Shown: positions 1-6,628, numbered from the stretch's first letter. The stretch is 11,659 bases of DNA from Holophagaceae bacterium (GCA_025355915.1 JANXYT010000240.1:1-11659); one strand, 5' to 3'. Translations and numbers: made by a program. Notes: generated from the letters alone by a model not told the origin.

Positions 1-1425
1 CTGCGGACCAAGCTGGTCCAGCAGACCGCCCTGCAGGTGCCCCTGGACCCGGCCTGGATCGCCCAGGAGAACCGCCTGCGCAACGAAAAGGTCGCCTTCC
101 AGCAGGCCACCTTGTCGGTGGATTCCAGCTCGGTCGCCGATCCCGGAGATGCCACCCTCGAGGCCTTCTACAAGACCGGCGGCGAGCGCTTCCTCCAGCC
201 CCCCCGCCGGGTCCTCCAGTTCGTGGCCGTGGACCGAGCCACCTTCGGCAAGGATCTCCAGGTGGACGAGGCGGCCCTGAAGGCGGCCTTCGAGGCCCGC
301 AGGAGCGACTCCACCGAGTTCAAGGCCCGCCACATCCTGTTCAAAGCCCAGGGCGACACCCAGATGCAGGAAGCCACGGCCAAGGCCCAGCTGCTGCGCG
401 AGCGTCTCGTCAAAGGCCAGGATTTCGCCAAGGCCGCCGAGGAGCTCAGCGAGGACCCCAGCGCCAAGGGCAATGGCGGAGACCTGGGCTGGTTCAACAC
501 CTCCAAGATGGTCAAGCCCTTCTCCGAAGCCGCCGCGGCCCTGAAGACCGGCGAGATCAGCCAGCCCGTCCGCACCCAGTACGGTGTCCACCTCATCAAG
601 CTGGAGGGGCGCCGGGAGAAGAAGTTCGAGGATGTGAAGGCTGAGATGGCCAAGGAGATCACCGACAGCCGGTTCAATGCCCGCGCCCAGGAACGCCTCG
701 AGCAGATCCGGAAGCGCGCCAATGGCGGTGATCTTGCCGCCGCCGCCAAGAGCCTCGGCAGCCCCGCCCAGCTCAGCCAGCCTTTCAGCAACGAGACGGG
801 CGCCCAGTCCGAGGCGCTCCCCGAACTGCCCCGGATCGCCAATGAGGCCTTTCGCCTGAAGGTGGGCGAGGTCTCCAAGCCGACGGCCATCGCCGACCGC
901 CACCTGCTGTTCCGGGTCCAAGAGGAACGGCCCGAGGCAGTACCCCCCTTCAAGGACATCCGGACCAAGGTCCTGGCCGCCTACCGCCTCGAGGAGGCCC
1001 GGAAACAGGCCGTGGCCAAGGCTCAGCAGTCCCTGAAGGCCGGTGGCCTCCAGGCGGTCGGCCCCGTCACGGACCAGGCCGCGGCGCCCCTCAGCGGGCT
1101 GCGGGACCTCATCGCCCACCCCGGCATCCGCAAGGCCCTCCTGGACACGCCCATCGGCCAGGTCACGCCCGTGCTTTGGACTCAGGATGGCAAGCTCTGG
1201 GCCGCCCGCATCGTCTCTCGCGAACCCGCCCCTGCCCTCACCTTCGAGACGCGGCGCAGCCTCATCCAGGACGTGCAGTCCACCGAAGCGCAGAAGCTGC
1301 TCTCCGCGGAATTACAGGCTCTGGATCAGCAGGGCCGCCTGCGCCCAGGCTTCAGCAGCTTCTGGGGCCATTTTGGCGGGGTCTACGTCAACGCCAGCGC
1401 CGTGCAGGTGCCGGTGGAAGAGTAG
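1..1425 (+). CDS. Peptidyl-prolyl cis-trans isomerase, SurA/PpiD type (5' truncated)
   Basis: The reading frame is open from the first base, so the gene starts left of the window; the GTG at 37 is only an internal codon. About 474 residues are visible. A parvulin (PpiC) rotamase domain lies roughly at visible residues 105-205: it opens with the β-strand ARHILF, continues with SEDPSAKGNGGDLGWF, and closes with FSEAAAALKTGEISQPV and the QYGVHLIKL strand carrying the typical His. After it, LKVGEVSKP, LLFRVQEERPEAVPPF and a Lys/Ala-rich helix resemble the second, degenerate parvulin-like part of PpiD/SurA chaperones. Such proteins act in the periplasm on outer-membrane or secreted proteins, usually with an N-terminal signal or membrane anchor, here out of view. 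The TAG stop (1423-1425) lies 10 nt from the stop of the convergent ABC gene. Family assignment is firm; the choice between PpiD and SurA is not. Confidence 0.9.
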   Translation: MRTKLVQQTALQVPLDPAWIAQENRLRNEKVAFQQATLSVDSSSVADPGDATLEAFYKTGGERFLQPPRRVLQFVAVDRATFGKDLQVDEAALKAAFEARRSDSTEFKARHILFKAQGDTQMQEATAKAQLLRERLVKGQDFAKAAEELSEDPSAKGNGGDLGWFNTSKMVKPFSEAAAALKTGEISQPVRTQYGVHLIKLEGRREKKFEDVKAEMAKEITDSRFNARAQERLEQIRKRANGGDLAAAAKSLGSPAQLSQPFSNETGAQSEALPELPRIANEAFRLKVGEVSKPTAIADRHLLFRVQEERPEAVPPFKDIRTKVLAAYRLEEARKQAVAKAQQSLKAGGLQAVGPVTDQAAAPLSGLRDLIAHPGIRKALLDTPIGQVTPVLWTQDGKLWAARIVSREPAPALTFETRRSLIQDVQSTEAQKLLSAELQALDQQGRLRPGFSSFWGHFGGVYVNASAVQVPVEE

Positions 1426-1427
1426 CA

Positions 1428-1468
1428 ATCAGCTATCAGTCACTGGCGGCTGACGGCTGATAGCCGAT
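1428..1468. repeat. Inverted repeat of CTGATAG-type words at a convergent gene junction
   Basis: The left arm ATCAGCTATCAG (1428-1439) pairs with the right arm CTGATAGCCGAT (1457-1468) at 11 of 12 positions, with a 17-nt loop. It begins just after the isomerase stop and includes the stop codon and last ten codons of the ABC ATPase on the minus strand. There is no T-run on either side, so it is not a textbook intrinsic terminator, but a stem here could still protect or end transcripts from both genes. Words from it recur at 5699-5713. Confidence 0.6.
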
Positions 1469-2221
1469 AGCCAGCCGTGGCACCGCATCCCAGAGCGTTC
1501 GCAGATCGGGATGCAGGGGATGGGACAGCAACTGTCCAACCAGCCCCTGGCATACGGGGGAACCCTCGCGCAGCAGAAGCATCCGGTCGCATAATAGCCG
1601 CACCGCGGGCAAGTCATGGCTCGCAAGGAGCAGCGCCGTGCCTTCGGCCTTCACGGCCAACAGCAGGGCCAGCAGGTGGCCGGCCAAGGTCGGATCGAGG
1701 GCCGAAAAGGGCTCGTCCAACACCAGCAGGGCTGGTTCCAGCATGAGCGCACGCCCCAGGCAAAGCCGCTGGGCGAGTCCGCCCGACCAGGCCTCCGGGC
1801 GCTGATCCAGGGAAGCCTCGGGAAACTTCACCTTCGCCGCCATGCGGGCCGCGGCATCCCGGCGCGAGGCCGCATCCCCGCGCTGCCAGACCTCCAACGG
1901 TTCCTGGAGGATCTCCCAGCCCGTCCGGTGGGGCGGCAGGCTGGCCAGGGCATCCTGGAAGACCGCCTGGATGCTCGGACGGCGCAGCCGCCGTCCCCGC
2001 TCCGGCAGGGGTGACCAGGGGCCTCCTGCAAGGGTGATCCGCCCTTCGTGGGGTTCCACGAGGCCCAGCACCAGGTTCAGCAATGTGGTCTTGCCCGAAC
2101 CACTCGCGCCGATGACGCCCCAGGCTTCGCCTGGAGCGATGGTAAAAGACACATCGTCCAAAACCCGCTTTCCCTCACGCAGCAGGCCCAGGCCTTCTGC
2201 GCAAAGCAGCGAGTGACCCAT
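1436..2221 (-). CDS. ABC transporter ATP-binding protein (Opp/Dpp/Nik-like)
   Basis: A 261-residue ATPase subunit that would power a membrane permease. All core motifs are present: Walker A GASGSGKTT (residues 38-46), Q-loop FQD (Q89), a signature of the form WSGGLAQR (145-152) in place of LSGGQ, Walker B LLVLDEP (D169, E170), D-loop SALD and switch His202 in ASHD. The layout resembles the DppF/OppF/NikE group of peptide and nickel importers. The chosen start is ATG at 2221, which shares its A with the serS stop (TGATG); a GAGGTGAT Shine-Dalgarno sits at 2228-2235 inside serS. Translation is therefore probably coupled to serS. No permease or binding protein lies in the window, so the substrate is unknown. 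The last residues, roughly IGYQPSAASD, come from the inverted repeat at the gene end and are unlikely to belong to the ancestral protein. Confidence 0.88.
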   Translation of the reverse strand: MGHSLLCAEGLGLLREGKRVLDDVSFTIAPGEAWGVIGASGSGKTTLLNLVLGLVEPHEGRITLAGGPWSPLPERGRRLRRPSIQAVFQDALASLPPHRTGWEILQEPLEVWQRGDAASRRDAAARMAAKVKFPEASLDQRPEAWSGGLAQRLCLGRALMLEPALLVLDEPFSALDPTLAGHLLALLLAVKAEGTALLLASHDLPAVRLLCDRMLLLREGSPVCQGLVGQLLSHPLHPDLRTLWDAVPRLAIGYQPSAASD

Positions 2222-3486
2222 CAGCGGATCACCTCGCCGCCCACGTAGGGTCGCAGCACCTCGGGCACCCGGATGCTGCCGTCTGGCTGCTGGTAGTTCT
2301 CGAGGATGGCCACCCAGGTGCGGCCCACGGCCAGACCGCTGCCGTTGAGGGTGTGCGCGAAGGTCGGCTTGCCCTCCTTGCCGCGCAGGCGGATGTTGGC
2401 GCGGCGGGCCTGGAAGTCGCCGAACCAGCTGCAGGAACTGATCTCTCGGTAGGTGTTCTGCGAGGGCAGCCACACTTCCAGGTCGTAGGTCTTCTGACTG
2501 CTGAAGCCCATGTCGCCGGCGCAGAGCAGCACGCGACGGTAGGGCAGCTTCAGGGCTTCGAGGATGGCTTCCGCGTCGGACGTGAGCCGCTCCAGCTCGG
2601 CTTCGGCCCCTTCGGCCGGTGCGAAGGTGACCAGCTCCACCTTGTGGAACTGGTGCTGGCGGATGATGCCCTTGGTGTCCTTGCCGTAGCTGCCGGCTTC
2701 GCTGCGGAAGCAGGGGGTGAAGGCGCAGTGGCGCAGGGGCAGCGATTCGGCGGGGAGAATTTCATCGCGGTAGAGATTCGTGACGGGCACTTCCGCCGTA
2801 GGAATGAGGTACAGTGCGCCCTCGCCGTGGGCGGTCTTGAACAGGTCCTGCTCAAATTTGGGCAGCTGCCCCGTGCCGTACATGCTCTCGGCGTTCACCA
2901 GGTAGGGCGGGATGACTTCGAGGTAGCCCGCGGCGGTCTGCCGATCCAGCATGAAGGTGATGAGGGCCCGCTCCAGCTTGGCGCCCAGCCCCTTCAGCAC
3001 CGCGAAGCGCGCGCCGCTGATCTTGGCCGCGCGATCCAGGTCGAGGATGCCCAGGGCCGTGCCCAGGTCCACGTGATCCCTGGGCGCGGCGATGTCAGGC
3101 ACCTGGCCCCAGCGCTTCATTTCGACATTGGCGCGCTCGTCACGGCCCGAAGGCACACTGGCGTGGGGCGGGTTGGGAATGCCCGCCAGGAACTCCTTGA
3201 AGGCCGCTTCGATCACGCGCTTGGCAGCTTCCAGGGCCTTGAGCTGGTCGCCCACCTCGCGCTGCTGGGCGATGAGGTCGTCCGCGTTTTCCTTCGCCCG
3301 CTTGAGACGACCCACCTCATCGCTCACGCGGTTGCGCTCGGCCTTCAGGGCCTCCGCCTCCTGCAGGATGGCCCGGCGGCGCTGGTCCACCTCCTGGTAG
3401 CGGGCCCGGTCCAGCGTGTAGCCCCGCTCGGACAGGCGGGCGGCCACGGCGTCGAGGTCGTTGCGCAGAAGGTTGGCGTCGATCAT
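2221..3486 (-). CDS. serS: Seryl-tRNA synthetase
   Basis: Cytoplasmic class II aminoacyl-tRNA synthetase that charges tRNA-Ser (and tRNA-Sec) with serine. At 421 residues it has the usual bacterial length. Residues 1-100 form the N-terminal antiparallel coiled-coil arm that contacts the tRNA long variable arm, starting with the typical MIDANLLRND and rich in Glu, Lys and Arg heptads. The catalytic core shows the TAEVP serine-binding loop (about 230-234), motif 2 (FRSEAGSYGKDTKGIIRQHQF, about 260-280) and motif 3 (NGSGLAVGRTWVAILENYQ, about 381-399). The ATG at 3486 gives the family's normal N terminus, although no clear Shine-Dalgarno precedes it. It lies 80 nt downstream of asparaginase on the same strand and overlaps the ABC gene by one base, suggesting a serS-ABC transcription unit, perhaps with asparaginase read-through. 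Confidence 0.97.
   Translation of the reverse strand: MIDANLLRNDLDAVAARLSERGYTLDRARYQEVDQRRRAILQEAEALKAERNRVSDEVGRLKRAKENADDLIAQQREVGDQLKALEAAKRVIEAAFKEFLAGIPNPPHASVPSGRDERANVEMKRWGQVPDIAAPRDHVDLGTALGILDLDRAAKISGARFAVLKGLGAKLERALITFMLDRQTAAGYLEVIPPYLVNAESMYGTGQLPKFEQDLFKTAHGEGALYLIPTAEVPVTNLYRDEILPAESLPLRHCAFTPCFRSEAGSYGKDTKGIIRQHQFHKVELVTFAPAEGAEAELERLTSDAEAILEALKLPYRRVLLCAGDMGFSSQKTYDLEVWLPSQNTYREISSCSWFGDFQARRANIRLRGKEGKPTFAHTLNGSGLAVGRTWVAILENYQQPDGSIRVPEVLRPYVGGEVIR
2228..2235 (-). promoter_or_regulatory. Shine-Dalgarno for the ABC gene, inside the serS 3' end
   Basis: On the minus strand this reads GAGGTGAT, complementary to the 16S rRNA 3' end, with the ATG at 2221 about 6 nt downstream of it. 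It lies within the last codons of serS and supports the TGATG overlap as the real start of the ABC gene. Confidence 0.6.
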
Positions 3487-3520
3487 TGCGGCATCCCGGA
3501 AAGGTTCAGTTTACCGGGCT

Positions 3521-3545
3521 CCAGACGCGCCTGCGGCACGTCTGG
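3521..3545. other. Stem-loop in the asparaginase-serS gap
   Basis: A 7-bp perfect inverted repeat, CCAGACG (3521-3527) and CGTCTGG (3539-3545), has an 11-nt loop and lies 22 nt past the asparaginase stop. No T-run follows on the minus strand, so it may be a weak or Rho-assisted terminator, or part of the serS 5' leader. The rest of this 80-nt gap shows no convincing promoter. Confidence 0.4.
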
Positions 3546-3566
3546 GGTTAGCCTTCGGCAAGAAGC

Positions 3567-4574
3567 TCAGGTTTGCGGCCAGGCCCCATCCGGCATGGGT
3601 TCTCCGGCCCAAGCGGCCCCGAAGGCATCTCTCACCTCTGGGATCCCGCCGCCTGCACCCAGCACCAGGCCCAGTTTGGCCAGGGCCGCCCAGCGGGTGT
3701 GCAGGCCTCCAGACATGGCGCCCAGGGCCTCGACCTTCCGCCCCATTTCGTAGGCGGAGAGATCCACGCCGCCGTGGGGGCATTGGGAGATCACCACCAC
3801 GGGCAGGCGGCGCTGCCGGCAGTCCTCCAGAAAGGCCCCAACGTCGTCGCGCCCCATGGGCAGGTTGCCGGCGCCGAAGGCCTGGATGAGGACGGCCTTG
3901 GCGCCGGCTGGCGCGGGGAACCAGGCCATGCCTGGATGCGGCGTGACCGTGTGGATGTTCAGGTCGAGTGCCTGCCCCACACCCCCGGGCACCCTGCAGG
4001 GGAACTGGCCCGCTTTGGGGTGCAGGCGGATCTCAGCGCCAATCTCAGCCAGCGGCGGCAGGTTGGGGCTCTCGAAGGCCTCGAACTGGCTGACGCTCAG
4101 CTTGTCGGTGGCCACCCCCCGGAGCCAGTGGGTGCCGAAGCAGATGCCGATCTCGGGGATGGCCCGGCAGGCCAGATCCACGGCGTTGACGAGGTTGCTC
4201 CGCGCATCGCTGCGAACGAACGCCAAGGGCCGCTGGCTGCCCGTGATCACCACGGGCTTGCCTAGATCTGCCAGCAGGAAGCCCAGAACGGACGCCGTGA
4301 AGGCCATGGTATCGGTGCCGTGGATGATGACGAACCCATCAAAATCCTCCCCCGCCCTGCGCACGCGGGCCGCCAGGGCGAGGATGTCCGAGGGCTCCAG
4401 GCACGCGGAATCCTGATTGAACGGCACCTCCACCGACAGGCTCGCCAGTTGGCTCAGCTCGGGCACCTGCTCCAGCAGATGGTCGAGGAACCGCCCGGGG
4501 GCCAGCGAAGCGGGCTCACCGCTGGGCGCCATGCCCAAGGTGCCACCGGTGTGGAGAAGCAGGATTTTGCGCAT
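3567..4574 (-). CDS. ansA: L-asparaginase, type I (cytoplasmic)
   Basis: Hydrolyses L-asparagine to aspartate and ammonia. The 335-residue length matches the bacterial type I enzyme (E. coli AnsA is about 338), and there is no signal peptide, so it should be cytoplasmic. The first catalytic threonine is in the N-terminal TGGTLG (Thr12). The second triad sits in HGTDTM (Thr87, Asp88) with the partner lysine in ATDKLS (Lys158), followed by the family-typical FEAFESPN. VITGSQRPLAFVRSDARSN (about 109-127) is the usual segment after the second triad. All catalytic residues appear intact. The ATG at 4574 starts directly before the β-strand leading to the first active-site Thr, as in relatives, though the preceding bases give no good Shine-Dalgarno. 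It is divergent from the YoaK-like gene across the inverted-repeat element. A glutaminase side activity cannot be judged from sequence. Confidence 0.93.
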   Translation of the reverse strand: MRKILLLHTGGTLGMAPSGEPASLAPGRFLDHLLEQVPELSQLASLSVEVPFNQDSACLEPSDILALAARVRRAGEDFDGFVIIHGTDTMAFTASVLGFLLADLGKPVVITGSQRPLAFVRSDARSNLVNAVDLACRAIPEIGICFGTHWLRGVATDKLSVSQFEAFESPNLPPLAEIGAEIRLHPKAGQFPCRVPGGVGQALDLNIHTVTPHPGMAWFPAPAGAKAVLIQAFGAGNLPMGRDDVGAFLEDCRQRRLPVVVISQCPHGGVDLSAYEMGRKVEALGAMSGGLHTRWAALAKLGLVLGAGGGIPEVRDAFGAAWAGEPMPDGAWPQT

Positions 4575-4586
4575 GGAAGAAGTTTA

Positions 4587-4750
4587 CAGGCTGGAGGCTG
4601 GAGGCTGGAGGCAAGGATCCCTGCGGGCCTTCGGCCGCCAAGGATTTTGTTTGAGCTCGGCCTATCGGTGGGTCGGCGCCAATTTAGAACATGGCGCGGC
4701 GCTCGCGCCGCCACAGAAAGCAGTACCTCCAGACTCCAGCCTCCAGTCTG
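4587..4750. repeat. 164-bp element with 25-bp terminal inverted repeats (GGCTGGA units)
   Basis: The left end (4587-4611) holds three tandem copies of the heptamer GGCTGGA (4589-4609). The right end (4726-4750), read on the opposite strand, matches it at 23 of 25 positions. The 114-nt centre contains two smaller stems: GGCC-TTC-GGCC (4626-4636) and GCGGCGC-TC-GCGCCGC (4696-4711). No coding capacity of its own and no target-site duplication in the immediate flanks. It fills most of the divergent region between asparaginase and the YoaK-like gene, so promoters of both genes must lie in or beside it; I could not identify a convincing -35/-10 pair. It may be a miniature mobile element or a pair of heptamer-repeat tracts in opposite orientation. 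Confidence 0.6.
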
Positions 4751-4785
4751 AATGCAGCGTCCCGACCCAGTACACTGAACCATCC

Positions 4786-5703
4786 ATGCGCCGCATCCCC
4801 CGAACCATCCAGTTGATCGCTGGCCGCTACCTGCGGCGGTTGCTGAGGAACCGTCTGGAAGGGCCACAGCTTCAGGCTGTGGTCGATCTGGCCCTAGCCA
4901 CTCTGCCGATCCATGAAAAGCTGCTGGTTCGCGAGGGAGCGCTTCGCTCGGCATCCCTCAACCGGCAGTTGGCCTGGGCCATGGCCTTTGTGGCAGGGGC
5001 GGTGAACGCGGGCGGCTTCCTGGCGGTCAGCCACTACACGTCTCACATGACCGGCGTGGTGTCCTCCATGGCGGACGAAGTGGCCGACGGAGACCTCACC
5101 ACGGCCCTGGCCGCCCTGGCCATGATGCTGAGTTTCCTGGGCGGGGCCTTTGTCTGCTCGACCCTCATCAGCTTCGGCCAGCGGCGGCGCATGCGCAGCC
5201 GCTATGCCCTGACCCTGGTGTTCGAAGCTGCATTGATGCTGGTCTTCGGCTTCATGGGCAACCGCCTGCAGCAGGAAGTCCAGTTCACGCTCCCCATGAC
5301 GGTCATGCTGCTCTGCTTCATCATGGGCTTGCACAACGCCGTGACCTCCATCATCTCCGGCGCCGCGGTGCGCACCACGCACCTCACGGGCACGGTGACG
5401 GACATCGGGATCGAGCTGAGTCGGCTGACCTACGTGAATGTCCACCATCGACACGGCCGGGAGCGCATCGTCGCCAACCGCCAGAAGCTCTCCCTGTACC
5501 TCCTCATCCTCGCGTCTTTTCTCGGTGGCGGCGTGGCGGGGGCCCTGGGGTTCAGGCACATCGGCTTCAAGGTGACCGTGCCCCTCGCCGGATTTCTCTG
5601 CTTCTTGGCGGCCCGGCCCCTGCTGCTGGAGCTGCGCCTCCTGCTCCACCGCCTGCGGAAGCAGTGGGCCCCGGAGGACCCTGGGGCATCCCTCAACAGC
5701 TGA
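4786..5703 (+). CDS. YoaK/DUF1275 family integral membrane protein
   Basis: A 305-residue inner-membrane protein of the YoaK (DUF1275) family, whose transport role is not established. The family signatures are clear: an AFVAGAVNAGGFLAV helix followed by HYTSHMTG (about 68-90), and the second half's GLHNAVTS with VRTTHLTGTVTDIGIELSR (about 181-213). Six or so hydrophobic segments are visible (about 62-82, 105-130, 141-158, 169-190, 236-255, 264-283), with a basic RRRMR loop between them. An N-terminal extension of about 60 residues, basic and partly amphipathic, precedes the first conserved helix; many relatives are shorter. The ATG at 4786 is the first plausible start after the inverted-repeat element, but it lacks a good Shine-Dalgarno, so a later GTG near 4880 is possible. 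The TGA stop is 6 nt from the convergent MerR gene's stop. Confidence 0.85.
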   Translation: MRRIPRTIQLIAGRYLRRLLRNRLEGPQLQAVVDLALATLPIHEKLLVREGALRSASLNRQLAWAMAFVAGAVNAGGFLAVSHYTSHMTGVVSSMADEVADGDLTTALAALAMMLSFLGGAFVCSTLISFGQRRRMRSRYALTLVFEAALMLVFGFMGNRLQQEVQFTLPMTVMLLCFIMGLHNAVTSIISGAAVRTTHLTGTVTDIGIELSRLTYVNVHHRHGRERIVANRQKLSLYLLILASFLGGGVAGALGFRHIGFKVTVPLAGFLCFLAARPLLLELRLLLHRLRKQWAPEDPGASLNS

Positions 5704-5713
5704 CGGCTATCAG
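5699..5713. repeat. CTGACGG/CTATCAG repeat word spanning both stops of a convergent pair
   Basis: GCTGACGGCTATCAG spans the TGA of the YoaK-like gene (5701-5703) and the TGA of the MerR gene on the minus strand (5710-5712). Its first ten bases are identical to 1449-1458, and its last ten are the reverse complement of 1457-1466, within and beside the repeat at the other convergent junction. It is too short here to form a stem by itself. Confidence 0.4.
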
Positions 5714-6558
5714 ATCACGTCCAGGCCCATCATCCGTTCCACGCCCTCCACCTTCCGGGTGCGGGCGGCGCCTTGGCCGCCGATGATGAGGCGGCATTCG
5801 GAAGGCAACCGGTCCTTGAGGTCCGCGAGCAGCTTCCGGGTGGTTTCTCCGGCGCTCTGGATGGAGAGGCTCACGGCCACACGATCTGCCTTCAGCGTCC
5901 GCGCCGCCTGGGCGATGCTGGCCACGGGGAGGTCCACGCCCAGCACCTCGGTACGGGTGCCCTGGGCGGCATAGGCCAGGGCCGCCATGAGCATTCCCAG
6001 GCGGTGGCGCTCGCCCGGGAGGGTGCACAGCAGCACGCATCCGCGGCCCGGCTGGGCTCGGCACTCCAGGCGCTGTTCCCGGAGGAAATCCTCCCGCACT
6101 TCGGTGACCAGGTGCTCATGATGCACGCCAATGCCGCCTTCGGCCCAGGCCATGCCCACTCGATCGAGGAGCGGGGCCACGATCTGCTGAAGGAACGGTT
6201 TCCAGCCCAGGTGCTCGAGCGATTCCCGCAGGAGCTGGCGCATCCGATCCGTATCCATTCCAACCACGGCCTCAAACAACACCTCCACCCGGGGATTGTC
6301 CGGAGGGAGGAGCAGTCGCTTCAGGGCTGCCTCCCCGGCCCTGGCCACCAGCGCGGGGCGGTGCCCCTGGGCCACGGCCTCGGCCATGAGTCTCAACTGG
6401 TGCAGATCCTCCTGCCGGTAACGCCGATGGCCCGAGGGCAGCCGCACCGGGACCGGGAAGCCGTAGCGACGCTCCCACACCCGCACCACGTCCGCGGATA
6501 AGCCCGTTTCCGAGCAGATATCCCCAATGCTCAACAATTCAGGCTCGACTTTGGACAT
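5710..6558 (-). CDS. MerR-family regulator with CarH/LitR-like cobalamin-binding domain
   Basis: A 282-residue transcription factor. Residues 8-75 are a MerR winged-helix DNA-binding domain (LSIGDICSETGLSADVVRVWERRYGFP, then SGHRRY). Residues 90-165 form the helical bundle that caps cobalamin in CarH-type proteins and contain its hallmark Wx9EH: Trp138, Glu148, His149. Residues 172-280 are a Rossmann-like B12-binding domain with GERHRLG (His185, the expected lower-axial cobalt ligand of the E/DxHxxG motif), a VAVSLSIQSA strand and the IIGGQGA loop. Known relatives (CarH, LitR) bind adenosylcobalamin, repress as tetramers in the dark and release DNA in light. The residue after Trp138 is Ala, where Thermus CarH has the His that captures cobalt after illumination. 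The ATG at 6558 is preferred over the GTG at 6564, which would fall within the Shine-Dalgarno. It lies 64-70 nt after a same-strand gene and has its own candidate promoter. No carotenoid gene is in view. Confidence 0.88.
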   Translation of the reverse strand: MSKVEPELLSIGDICSETGLSADVVRVWERRYGFPVPVRLPSGHRRYRQEDLHQLRLMAEAVAQGHRPALVARAGEAALKRLLLPPDNPRVEVLFEAVVGMDTDRMRQLLRESLEHLGWKPFLQQIVAPLLDRVGMAWAEGGIGVHHEHLVTEVREDFLREQRLECRAQPGRGCVLLCTLPGERHRLGMLMAALAYAAQGTRTEVLGVDLPVASIAQAARTLKADRVAVSLSIQSAGETTRKLLADLKDRLPSECRLIIGGQGAARTRKVEGVERMMGLDVI

Positions 6559-6582
6559 GATCACCCCACTTCGTGGGGATCA
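6558..6582 (-). promoter_or_regulatory. Hairpin/palindrome covering the MerR gene ribosome-binding site
   Basis: On the minus strand CCCCAC (complement of 6573-6578) and GTGGGG (complement of 6564-6569) pair perfectly around a GAA loop; outside a 2-nt bulge the TGAT/ATCA flanks pair too. The downstream arm contains GGGGTGAT, the Shine-Dalgarno of the ATG at 6558. The same palindrome falls near the predicted transcription start, so it could be an RNA hairpin limiting translation or an operator for autoregulation. Confidence 0.5.
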
Positions 6583-6609
6583 GAATAAGGGGTCTGGAAC
6601 ATTTGTCGA
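6582..6609 (-). promoter_or_regulatory. Candidate σ70-type promoter for the MerR-family gene
   Basis: On the minus strand TCGACA (complement of 6604-6609; 5 of 6 to TTGACA) is followed after 16 nt by TATTCT (complement of 6582-6587; 4 of 6 to TATAAT). Transcription would start near 6575, inside the palindrome. This stretch is more AT-rich than the surrounding genes, which supports a promoter, but it is unproven. Confidence 0.4.
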
Positions 6610-6628
6610 AATAAAGGCTGGGACAAAC

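Noticed and set aside
2222..2473. N-terminal extension of the ABC ATPase upstream of 2221
   Set aside because: It would overlap serS out of frame and has low-complexity composition; the TGATG overlap with a Shine-Dalgarno is a better start and gives the normal family length.
3521..3545. Intrinsic terminator after asparaginase
   Set aside because: A stem is present but no T-run follows on the minus strand, so I list it only as a stem-loop.
3487..3566. T-box or other riboswitch ahead of serS
   Set aside because: Only 80 nt, with no T-box consensus and no antiterminator/terminator arrangement.
2353..3753. 466-codon open frame on the plus strand opposite serS
   Set aside because: It lies antisense to a certain serS gene; its composition is what GC-rich codon use on the other strand produces, and it has no recognisable motif.
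4589..4612. CRISPR-like tandem repeat
   Set aside because: The GGCTGGA copies are contiguous 7-mers with no spacers, and no cas gene is nearby.
4417..4785. N-terminal extension of the YoaK-like protein through the inverted-repeat element
   Set aside because: The frame happens to be open, but it is antisense to asparaginase and then encodes only repeat sequence.
6562..6564. GTG as start of the MerR-family gene
   Set aside because: It falls inside GGGGTGAT, the Shine-Dalgarno that fits the ATG at 6558.
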